Part shown: positions 1 to 5,814 of the stretch, in pieces | Numbering within the stretch: the stretch's first letter is position 1 | Layout: every line of letters begins with the position of its first letter | Assembly: GCA_025056955.1 (NCBI GenBank) | Contig: JANWYL010000170.1 | Coordinates: 1 to 6,847, forward strand | DNA: 6,847 nt | Reading direction: 5' to 3' | From: Sandaracinaceae bacterium | GTDB taxonomy: Bacteria > Myxococcota_A > Polyangia > Polyangiales > Sandaracinaceae | Program-made: the position numbers and the translations under genes | The notes under the pieces: generated by a model | Seen by the model: the letters and a program-made list of their open reading frames with translations, nothing else | Told to the model about the DNA's origin: nothing | Databases searched by the model: none

Positions 1-115
1 GGCTGTGGTCATATGGGTGCCCCTTGAATTTGCATTGCAGGCATGTCGCAATGGACAAATCGAAGATGCCAAGACAGAAGTTGCGCTTCGGCGGTTTGGT
101 GAACTGAAGGTGTAA
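1..115 (+). CDS. C-terminal end of a probable Nudix hydrolase (ADP-ribose pyrophosphatase type), 5' truncated
   Basis: An open frame enters from the left edge (first full codon at base 2) and stops at TAA 113-115, giving 37 visible residues. The readable tail includes 'WVPLEFALQACRNGQIEDAK' followed by TEVALRRFGELKV. A 'W(V)PL..AL......G.I.DAKT..AL' tail is the usual C-terminal helix region of ADP-ribose pyrophosphatases of the Nudix family, which cut ADP-ribose to AMP and ribose 5-phosphate in the cytoplasm. The catalytic Nudix box (GX5EX7REUXEE) would lie upstream, outside the window, so the family call rests on the tail alone. It sits 4 bases ahead of NAD kinase in the same direction, so the two are probably co-transcribed and share an NAD-metabolism theme. 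Any other Nudix subfamily is possible. Confidence 0.5.
   Translation, partial: AVVIWVPLEFALQACRNGQIEDAKTEVALRRFGELKV
106..112 (+). promoter_or_regulatory. Ribosome binding site of the NAD kinase gene
   Basis: GAAGGTG matches the Shine-Dalgarno consensus GGAGGTG at six of seven positions and ends 7 bases before the ATG at 120. It lies within the last codons of the upstream gene, as expected for translational coupling, and supports ATG 120 over later GTG or TTG codons in the poorly conserved first 28 residues. Confidence 0.55.
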
Positions 116-119
116 AGAA

Positions 120-1118
120 ATGGTGATCGCAGCATGCGGTCAACATGGCCCAGAGGGTGCATCACCTCGTGATTTGGTGCAATCATCGATACGAGTGCAC
201 CATGGCAAGGTATTGGTTGTTGCAAAGCGTTCTGTATGGCAGGAATACTTGGAAGGGGCAAAGGAACAATCAGCCTCGGTGATCCCTCCGGAGCTACAAC
301 ACCGACTGGAGAGGGCGCATCGCTCCCATGAAGAGACCCTGGAGGAAGTTGCAAGGGCTTTCGAAGCGCTTGGCCTCGAGGCTTGCTTTCAGGTGAGAGG
401 CGAACACCCTGCGATCGATGCAGTTGACTTGGTGGTGACGGTTGGTGGGGATGGGACTCTTCTTTGGGTGGCTCATGAGGTTGGTTTTTCTCCTCCTGTG
501 CTTGCAATCAACTCGGCACCCGAGGACAGTGTTGGTCATTTCTGTGCAGGGCGAAAAGGGGAGGTGTTTTCTACCTTCCAGGCGTTGCTTTCTGGCAAAC
601 TGCCATCATTTGCTTTACCTCGGATGGCAGTGGAAGTTGATGGCAAGCTGATCACCCAGCGGGTGTTGAATGAAGCCCTCTTTGCCCATTTCAATCCTGC
701 AGCAACGACTCGATATGTGTTGAGTGTGGAGGATGGGGGAAGCACCTGCTCTGAGGCCCAACGATCGAGTGGGGTATGGGTTGGCCCATCACCTGGTTCA
801 ACTGCTGCTCAACGTTCTGCGGGGGGGCGTGTCTTGCCTCCCCTGAGTCGCCGTATCCAATTTGTGGTGCGCGAACCCTATGTGGCGGATTGGAGCAAGC
901 CCAGGCACCAAGCCTTGAGGTTGCGCAAGGGAACCATTCCAGAGGGAGGCCGCGTGCGGATATTCAATCAAACGCGGGAGGCGAAAATTTTCATTGACGG
1001 CCCATATAGGCAGGTTGATGTGTCATGGGGTGGAGAAGTGGTGTTTCGGCCAGGGGGGGAGCCTCTTGTGCTTTTCGGTTACCCACGGTGCATGGGTGCC
1101 AAGGGAAGTGGGTTGTGA
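120..1118 (+). CDS. nadK: NAD kinase, long NADK2-like variant
   Basis: This cytoplasmic enzyme phosphorylates NAD (ATP-dependent in the family) to make NADP (EC 2.7.1.23). The 332-residue product shows the family landmarks in order: a first beta strand 'KVLVVAKRS' near residue 30, the nucleotide-binding motif GGDGT at 109-113 with the catalytic-type Asp111, N184-E185 of the conserved 'LNE' motif, the glycine-rich 'GPSPGSTAA' at 222-230 (compare TPTGSTAY in the usual enzyme), and a C-terminal 'IFIDG' beta segment. After GGDGT it reads 'AINSAPEDSVGHFC' instead of the usual 'GINxGxLGFLT'. This resembles mitochondrial NADK2-type kinases and would lengthen the loop near the substrate pocket. The first 28 residues look unconserved. 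The start is 4 bases after the upstream stop with a good ribosome site, and the stop overlaps the next start. Family assignment is strong; nucleotide preference is not visible from sequence. Confidence 0.88.
   Translation: MVIAACGQHGPEGASPRDLVQSSIRVHHGKVLVVAKRSVWQEYLEGAKEQSASVIPPELQHRLERAHRSHEETLEEVARAFEALGLEACFQVRGEHPAIDAVDLVVTVGGDGTLLWVAHEVGFSPPVLAINSAPEDSVGHFCAGRKGEVFSTFQALLSGKLPSFALPRMAVEVDGKLITQRVLNEALFAHFNPAATTRYVLSVEDGGSTCSEAQRSSGVWVGPSPGSTAAQRSAGGRVLPPLSRRIQFVVREPYVADWSKPRHQALRLRKGTIPEGGRVRIFNQTREAKIFIDGPYRQVDVSWGGEVVFRPGGEPLVLFGYPRCMGAKGSGL
1101..1108 (+). promoter_or_regulatory. Probable ribosome binding site of the fused membrane/spermidine-synthase gene
   Basis: AAGGGAAG lies 6 bases before the GTG at 1115. 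It is purine-rich, matches the Shine-Dalgarno core only in part, and lies inside the end of nadK. Together with the GTGA overlap it favours GTG 1115 over the in-frame ATG at 1025. Confidence 0.4.
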
Positions 1119-3250
1119 GCAATAAGGGTGAGCAAAAATCTTTACTCATCTCACTTCATTTGTGGAGCTTAGGGGCTTTTGTTTTTCTTGGCGCTTTTGC
1201 TGCGTTTTGGTTTGAGCCCATGGTGGGGCAGTGGCTTTTACCTCAGTTTGGGAGTGCTTTCCACGTATGGACGACGTCTCTCATGTTTTTCCAAGGCACT
1301 CTCTTTTTGGCCTATGCCTACGCTCACCTCTTTTCTGATCGGGTTGGGAGGTGGCACCTTGGGGTGATGCTTGCTGCTTTTTTGTTTCTCCCTGGGTTGA
1401 ACGATTTTTTCATTCACTCCTCCCATCAAGAACCATCTGTGAGCAACCTGCTTATCACCCTGCTTTGGAATGCTTTCGCACCCTTTTTTTGCCTTTCAAC
1501 CACATCGGTCATGGCCCAAAAGTGGTTTGCTGCCTCCCCCTGGTTGCACTCAAAGTCTTACCATGCATTGTATGCCATCTCAAATGCTGGTTCTTTGCTT
1601 GGCTTGTTTGTTTACTCATTGGCCATCGAGCCATGGGTTGGGCTAGACATCCAAGGCGTGATGTTCATGGCCCTCTTTACCCTATGGTTTTTTTCGGGAG
1701 TGATGAGCTTTTTTCTTTCAAACACCAAAAAGGTTGAAGCAAAAGTTGAAGTCGAAAATGATTTGGTGATCCCAAAAGGTTATGAGCTCATTTTGTGGTT
1801 GTGGTTTTCAGCCCTTCCAAGCGCGCTGCTGCTTGCGACAAACAACGTGGTGGTTCTTGAGGTTGGCAATATCCCGATCATTTGGACTCTGCCCTTGGCG
1901 TTATACCTTTTGACCTACGTTTTGGCATTTGCTGGGTGGACGAGGCCCCTTGCTTCGATCCGCAGGACTGCTCTCCACATGGTGCTGGCTGTGCTTTTTT
2001 TCTTTTCTGGCGGGCAAGCGAGCTCAGAGTGGTTGTCTTTATTGCTGTATTTGGTTGCACTCTTTTGGTTGAGTTATGGGAGCCATATCATTCTGGTTGG
2101 ATTACGTCCACCACCTGAGAAGCTCACTCAATATTACCTTGCAATTGCACTTGGGGGATGGATTGGTGGGGCATTGGTTGCAGTTGTGGCGCCCATCGCA
2201 TTCGGCGCTGTTTGGGAGTATCCAATTGTTTTGATCTTGCTTGCAGCATCGCTTGTCGGGTGGCGTCAAAAAGAAACTGAAAGACCTTCGTTGTTAAAGC
2301 GCGCACCATATTGGGTGCTCACGCTGCTTTTGCTTGCTGTTTTGGTGTCAAAGCTTCTTCCCCCTGCCATATCTTCTGCTTCGCAGTTGGTTGTGCGTGC
2401 GAGGAGCCCCTATGGGGTCTATCGGGTGATTGAAGAAGAAAGCGTGGTTGGTCGATTCCGCACCCTCTTGAGTGGTCGAACTCGTCACGGCCGGCAGCTT
2501 CTTGATGGCCGGCTCCCACCCGAACCGATGAGCTACTACCACAAGGCTGGCCCGCTTGGCGATGTGTTCAGCATTTTTGAAAACCGTAGTAACCATGGTG
2601 ATGGTGGAAAGTGCAGGCTTGCAATTGGAGCAGTTGGTTTGGGGGTCGGTGCGATTGCATCTTATCTGGGAGAGAGAGACTGCCTTGAAATATACGAGAT
2701 CGATCCTCTCGTCGTAGAGCTCGCCCGTAAGCATTTCGATTTTTTGCGTGGAACCAAAGGCAAGGTGGAGGTGCACGTTGGTGACGGGCGGTTGCTGCTT
2801 CAACAGAGGTTAGAACAACTTCCGCACGCAGCCTTTGATCTCCTTTTCATCGATGCTTTTTCAGGTGATGCTGTTCCTGCTCATTTGCTGAGCGAAGAGG
2901 CCTTTAGGTTGTATCGGAAGCTTGTCAAGGTTGGTGGGTTGTTGCTTCTCCATCTATCGAATCGCTACTATGATCTTGCGCCTGTTGCTTCCCGATCGGC
3001 TGGTGTGAATGGGCTCGAGAGTGCCATCAGACGACGAACGATGGGTGAAGTGGCACGACTCAAAGGGGAGCCCTTAGAAGATCCAAGCACCTACCTTGCT
3101 GCGTGGTTGCGAGATGGCGTAGGGGCAGAAATTGAATGGGGTTCGCAATTGCGCTCGAGGGGGTGGCGCGCTGTTTCAGGAGATGAATGGCGCAATGCAC
3201 CGCCCTTTTCAGACAGGCACCTTCCTCTCCTTCGCACCGTCCGATGGTGA
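1115..3250 (+). CDS. Fused polytopic membrane protein with C-terminal spermidine-synthase-like (class I methyltransferase fold) domain
   Basis: With start GTG 1115 (4-base GTGA overlap with the nadK stop) the product has 711 residues. Roughly residues 10-430 form about 13 hydrophobic segments, including the 'LTQYYLAIALGGWIGGALV' helix typical of fused transporter-like/spermidine synthase proteins. A soluble domain follows: 'SPYGVYRVIEEESVVGRFRT' then 'SGRTRHGRQLLD' and 'SYYHKAGP', a Rossmann glycine motif G505-A-V-G-L-G-V-G512, the acidic loop E528-I-D-P, D557-G-R and D580-A-F-S-G-D-A-V-P. The protein should sit in the inner membrane with this domain on one face. True spermidine synthases move an aminopropyl group from decarboxylated SAM to putrescine with an Asp in a 'DSSDP'-like motif. 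Here the motif is 'DAFSGD', so polyamine synthesis should not be assumed and the substrate is unknown. The gene is T-rich, as expected of a hydrophobic protein. Family confidence is high, function low. Confidence 0.8.
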   Translation: MSNKGEQKSLLISLHLWSLGAFVFLGAFAAFWFEPMVGQWLLPQFGSAFHVWTTSLMFFQGTLFLAYAYAHLFSDRVGRWHLGVMLAAFLFLPGLNDFFIHSSHQEPSVSNLLITLLWNAFAPFFCLSTTSVMAQKWFAASPWLHSKSYHALYAISNAGSLLGLFVYSLAIEPWVGLDIQGVMFMALFTLWFFSGVMSFFLSNTKKVEAKVEVENDLVIPKGYELILWLWFSALPSALLLATNNVVVLEVGNIPIIWTLPLALYLLTYVLAFAGWTRPLASIRRTALHMVLAVLFFFSGGQASSEWLSLLLYLVALFWLSYGSHIILVGLRPPPEKLTQYYLAIALGGWIGGALVAVVAPIAFGAVWEYPIVLILLAASLVGWRQKETERPSLLKRAPYWVLTLLLLAVLVSKLLPPAISSASQLVVRARSPYGVYRVIEEESVVGRFRTLLSGRTRHGRQLLDGRLPPEPMSYYHKAGPLGDVFSIFENRSNHGDGGKCRLAIGAVGLGVGAIASYLGERDCLEIYEIDPLVVELARKHFDFLRGTKGKVEVHVGDGRLLLQQRLEQLPHAAFDLLFIDAFSGDAVPAHLLSEEAFRLYRKLVKVGGLLLLHLSNRYYDLAPVASRSAGVNGLESAIRRRTMGEVARLKGEPLEDPSTYLAAWLRDGVGAEIEWGSQLRSRGWRAVSGDEWRNAPPFSDRHLPLLRTVRW

Positions 3251-3310
3251 GCCTGGCCTCAGGGGCATGCGGAGGGTGTAGAGGAAGCGGATTTGAGCTA
3301 GGCTTGGGCC

Positions 3311-4045
3311 ATGGTTCAGCCTCTCATTGGAAGGCATCGTCAGAAAGTGGTTCAGAGCGTTGACGAAGCGCTTGCGGATCTTTTCGATGGCGCAAGCATC
3401 ATGGTTGGAGGTTTTGGGTTGTGCGGAAACCCTGAGGCGCTGATCGCTGGGGTCGTTCGGCGTGGTGTCAAGGATCTCACGCTCATCTCGAATAACGCAG
3501 GCAATCTAGGCAAGGGCTTGAATGCATGGATCGAAGCAGGTATCGTTCGTCGCTTCATCGGCACTTATATTGGAACCAACGAGGCCCTTCATCGTGCCAT
3601 GGCTGAGGGCAGGGTGGAGGTTGAAATCATTCCCCAGGGGACTTTTGTTGAACGAATGCGTGCGGCGGGTGCGGGGATTCCAGCATTTTACACCCCAACG
3701 GGGGTGGGTACAGTCGTGGCCGAAGGCAAAGAGGTGCGGGTATTTGATGGGCAGGAGTACCTGCTCGAACGCGCGCTTTCGGCCGACTTTGCGCTCATTC
3801 GAGCCAGGAAAGCAGACCGCTTTGGTAACCTTCGCTTTTACAGAACGGCGCGAAATTTTTCGCCGATCATGTGCATGGCTGCCCGCACCACAATCGTCGA
3901 GTGCGATGAGCTCGTCGAGCTTGGAGCCATCGATCCCGACGACGTGCATCTGCCAGGGATTTTTGTTCATCGGATCGTTGAAGTGCGAGAACACGAAGAT
4001 CCTTTCGAGTACCGAACCACAAGGCCTCGCCCCCTTTCCCCTTGA
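3311..4045 (+). CDS. scoA: Succinyl-CoA:3-ketoacid CoA-transferase, subunit A
   Basis: This is the alpha subunit of a class I CoA-transferase that moves CoA from succinyl-CoA to acetoacetate (EC 2.8.3.5), linking ketone-body or PHB-derived acetoacetate to the TCA cycle in the cytoplasm. Visible family motifs: G33-G-F-G-L-C-G39 followed by N-P-E (usually I-P-E), S60-N-N-A-G64, P108-Q-G-T111, then 'GAGIPAFYTPTGVGT', 'GKEVRVFDG' and 'LPGIFVHRIVEV' near the end. The ATG start gives 244 residues. An in-frame TAG at 3299-3301 rules out anything earlier, and only a weak AGG (3300-3302) precedes the ATG. GTG 3347 (Val13), with GGAAGG at 3329-3334, would give 232 residues, closer to the usual length, so the start is not settled. 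The gap to the upstream gene is 60 bases with no terminator seen, so readthrough is plausible. Because class I CoA-transferases are alike, acetate or other 3-oxoacid specificity remains possible. Confidence 0.9.
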   Translation: MVQPLIGRHRQKVVQSVDEALADLFDGASIMVGGFGLCGNPEALIAGVVRRGVKDLTLISNNAGNLGKGLNAWIEAGIVRRFIGTYIGTNEALHRAMAEGRVEVEIIPQGTFVERMRAAGAGIPAFYTPTGVGTVVAEGKEVRVFDGQEYLLERALSADFALIRARKADRFGNLRFYRTARNFSPIMCMAARTTIVECDELVELGAIDPDDVHLPGIFVHRIVEVREHEDPFEYRTTRPRPLSP

Positions 4046-4046
4046 T

Positions 4047-4059
4047 GCACTCGGAGTGC
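4047..4059 (+). repeat. Short inverted repeat between scoA and scoB
   Basis: GCACTCGGAGTGC is a perfect inverted repeat of six-base arms around one base. As RNA it could form a 5-bp stem with a 3-base loop (or 4 bp with 5 bases). It starts one base after the scoA TGA and contains the only GGAG-like sequence of this 34-base gap, 24 bases before the scoB start. It has no following T-run, so it is not a terminator. A role in mRNA processing or in setting subunit ratio is only a guess, and chance is possible. Confidence 0.35.
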
Positions 4060-4079
4060 TGCAACCTATCATTAGAGCC

Positions 4080-4739
4080 ATGCCTTGGTCCAAAGAAGAA
4101 ATGGCTGCACGTGCGGCACAGGAGATCCCGGATGGGACGGTTGTGAACCTAGGGATTGGCCTTCCAACCCTCGTTGCCGATCACCTGCCCCCGGAGCGGC
4201 AGGTGTGGCTTCACAGCGAAAACGGGCTTCTCGGAATGGGCCCTTTCCCTTTTGAGGGCGAGGAAGATAGCCAAATCATCAACGCAGGGAAGCAAACGGT
4301 GACGATTCTTCCAGGCGGCTCAACCTTCGACTCTGCGCTCTCTTTTGCAATGATTCGGGGGCGTCATATCGACATTGCGATTTTGGGGGCGCTTCAGGTG
4401 GCCGAAAACGGGGACCTTGCCAACTGGGCAATCCCAGGAGGTAAGGTGATGGGGATCGGAGGCGCAATGGATCTTGCGCTTGGGGCGAAGCGGATTTTGG
4501 TCATGACCACGCACGTGACCAATCGCGGCGAGCCAAAGCTTGTCAAGCGCTGCACCTATCCTCTTACTGCAAAAGCCTGTGTGCACCGCATCATCACCGA
4601 TCTTGCGGTGATCGATGTGACACCTCATGGATTTGCCTTGGTTGAATTGGCTCCAGGTGTGAGCATTGAGGAAGTTCAAGCCAAAACAGGCGCTCCCCTG
4701 AGGCTTTCACCCACGGAAGAGGTCGCTTTTTCCGGTTGA
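4080..4739 (+). CDS. scoB: Succinyl-CoA:3-ketoacid CoA-transferase, subunit B
   Basis: This beta subunit carries the catalytic glutamate that becomes a glutamyl-CoA thioester in the exchange reaction. The 219-residue product has the family order: 'EEMAARAAQEIPDG' at the N-terminus, 'VNLGIGLPTLVADH', then S-E47-N-G-L-L-G-M-G-P with E47 matching the active-site Glu of SCOT, 'INAGKQTVTILPGGSTFDSA', 'IRGRHIDIAILGALQV', 'GDLANWAIPG', 'MGIGGAMDLALGAKR' and 'ELAPGVSIEEV'. The frame stays open far upstream inside scoA, but the homology begins at ATG 4080, so that start is preferred. No clear Shine-Dalgarno precedes it. ATG 4101 is a less likely alternative because it would remove conserved residues. 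It follows scoA by 34 bases, and the two should form an A2B2 enzyme. Its last 33 bases overlap the end of queG on the other strand. Confidence 0.92.
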   Translation: MPWSKEEMAARAAQEIPDGTVVNLGIGLPTLVADHLPPERQVWLHSENGLLGMGPFPFEGEEDSQIINAGKQTVTILPGGSTFDSALSFAMIRGRHIDIAILGALQVAENGDLANWAIPGGKVMGIGGAMDLALGAKRILVMTTHVTNRGEPKLVKRCTYPLTAKACVHRIITDLAVIDVTPHGFALVELAPGVSIEEVQAKTGAPLRLSPTEEVAFSG

Positions 4740-5813
4740 TGGGCAAGGCCAAGTCCGGATTTGTTCGATTGCCCACGCCGCTGCCTCACGGGCCACAGGG
4801 CTCGGATCCTTCGTGGCCACAGCTTGGAGCACAGGGAGATGGCGTTTTTCGCGAAGGTTCCCAAGCGCATAGGCGGCATTTCGCACCAAGCCTTCTCGGC
4901 CAGCCCGGCGCAAAGGGGATCCTCGGGAGAGGAGGTCGAAGCGTTCGTCATCCAAAAGCAAGATATCACCTATTGAAACCCCATCCCAACGCGGATCAGG
5001 GTGCAGTTCGTTGGCAAGCCCTGCCGGTTGGTGGTGGGTGCGATTGAAAGGGCAAACGTCTTGGCAAATGTCGCAGCCAAACAACCAATCACCCATCAAG
5101 GTGCGCAGCGATGGGTCAACATTCCCCTTGTGTTCAATGGTGAGATAAGAGATGCAACGCCTTGCATCCAAGACGCGGGGAGCGGGGAAGGCCTTCGTGG
5201 GGCATGCATCCAAACAACGGGTGCAACTTCCGCAACGTTCACCCATCGGTTCATCTGGTGGTAGCTCGGCGGTGGTCACGATGGTGCAAAGGAGAACGTG
5301 CGAGCCGACACCTGGAATGATCAGCATGGTGTTTTTGCCGATGAAACCGATTCCTGCGCGTTGCGCCCAAGCGCGCTCCAAAATCGGAGCAGAATCGACA
5401 GTTGGGCGTGCCATGTAACCTGCTTTTTCGAGCAATTCAACAATCGGTTGGAGGCGTTTTCGGAGGAGTCTGTGGTAGTCGCGGGCCTGGGCATAGCGGG
5501 CGATGCGCAGGGGGGCCAAGGGACCGAGAGAAGGGGAGCGGGGAAGGGGAGCAGCGAAAGCGATAACGGTGCGGGCCTGGGGAAGGAAGCAAGGGTGATC
5601 AGGTGCGAGCCGGATTTCAACGTTGCGCTCCATCCACAACATCGTTCCGTGGTATTTGGCAGCAAGCCACTCTTTGAGGGCTTTGGCCTCCCGCTCGAGG
5701 GGCTCAACCCTGGCAAAACCAACCCGAATGAAGCCGATAGAGCGGGCCATTTCTATGATTTTTGACCGCAAGGTGTGGGGGGAGAGGTGTGAAATTGAGT
5801 TGGATGCATGCAT
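4707..5813 (-). CDS. queG: Epoxyqueuosine reductase
   Basis: QueG reduces epoxyqueuosine to queuosine at the wobble position of GUN-anticodon tRNAs (EC 1.17.99.6), using cobalamin and two 4Fe-4S clusters in the cytoplasm. In the 368-residue product: an N-terminal cobalamin-binding region, the catalytic 'VDSAPILER' with Asp140, 'AGIGFIGKNT', the first cluster cysteines C194, C197, C200 and C204 ('CGSCTRCLDACP'), C220 in 'RRCISYLTIEHKG', the second set C247, C250 and C254 ('CDICQDVCP'), and a C-terminal HEAT-like helix pair (about 304-350) used for tRNA binding. All key residues are present and length is normal. I chose ATG 5813, which shares one base with the TonB-family stop (TGATG). A GTG at 5816 directly before it would add one residue. 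No clear ribosome site is seen, so translation probably depends on coupling. The gene end overlaps scoB. Confidence 0.93.
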   Translation of the reverse strand: MHASNSISHLSPHTLRSKIIEMARSIGFIRVGFARVEPLEREAKALKEWLAAKYHGTMLWMERNVEIRLAPDHPCFLPQARTVIAFAAPLPRSPSLGPLAPLRIARYAQARDYHRLLRKRLQPIVELLEKAGYMARPTVDSAPILERAWAQRAGIGFIGKNTMLIIPGVGSHVLLCTIVTTAELPPDEPMGERCGSCTRCLDACPTKAFPAPRVLDARRCISYLTIEHKGNVDPSLRTLMGDWLFGCDICQDVCPFNRTHHQPAGLANELHPDPRWDGVSIGDILLLDDERFDLLSRGSPLRRAGREGLVRNAAYALGNLREKRHLPVLQAVATKDPSPVAREAAAWAIEQIRTWPCPSTGKSDLFRG

Positions 5814-5814
5814 C
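5803..5814. repeat. Perfect 12-bp palindrome over the queG start codon
   Basis: GATGCATGCATC is identical to its reverse complement. It contains the queG ATG and the TGATG junction, and on the minus strand encodes the first residues M-H-A-S. It could be an operator-like site or a small mRNA structure, but it is made of an alternating ATGC repeat and may be accidental. Confidence 0.3.

Noticed and set aside
1025..1114. Upstream ATG at 1025 as start of the fused membrane protein
   Set aside because: It would overlap nadK by 94 bases and add 30 residues unlike the family. GTG 1115 has a purine-rich ribosome site and a typical 4-base overlap.
2348..2803. Antisense open frame of 151 residues in the spermidine-synthase-like domain
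   Set aside because: It is opposite a well-supported conserved domain and shows no motif.
3251..3310. Possible terminator or promoter between the fused gene and scoA
   Set aside because: GC-rich bases around GGCCTCAGGGGC give no stable stem with a T-run, and no convincing -35/-10 pair fits in the 60 bases.
3522..4079. Extended scoB frame starting at ATG 3522 (405 residues)
   Set aside because: The extra part lies wholly inside scoA in another frame and shows no family resemblance; CoA-transferase B homology begins at 4080.
3506..4093. Antisense open frame of 195 residues opposite scoA
   Set aside because: It mirrors scoA codons, has no recognisable domain, and scoA is strongly supported.
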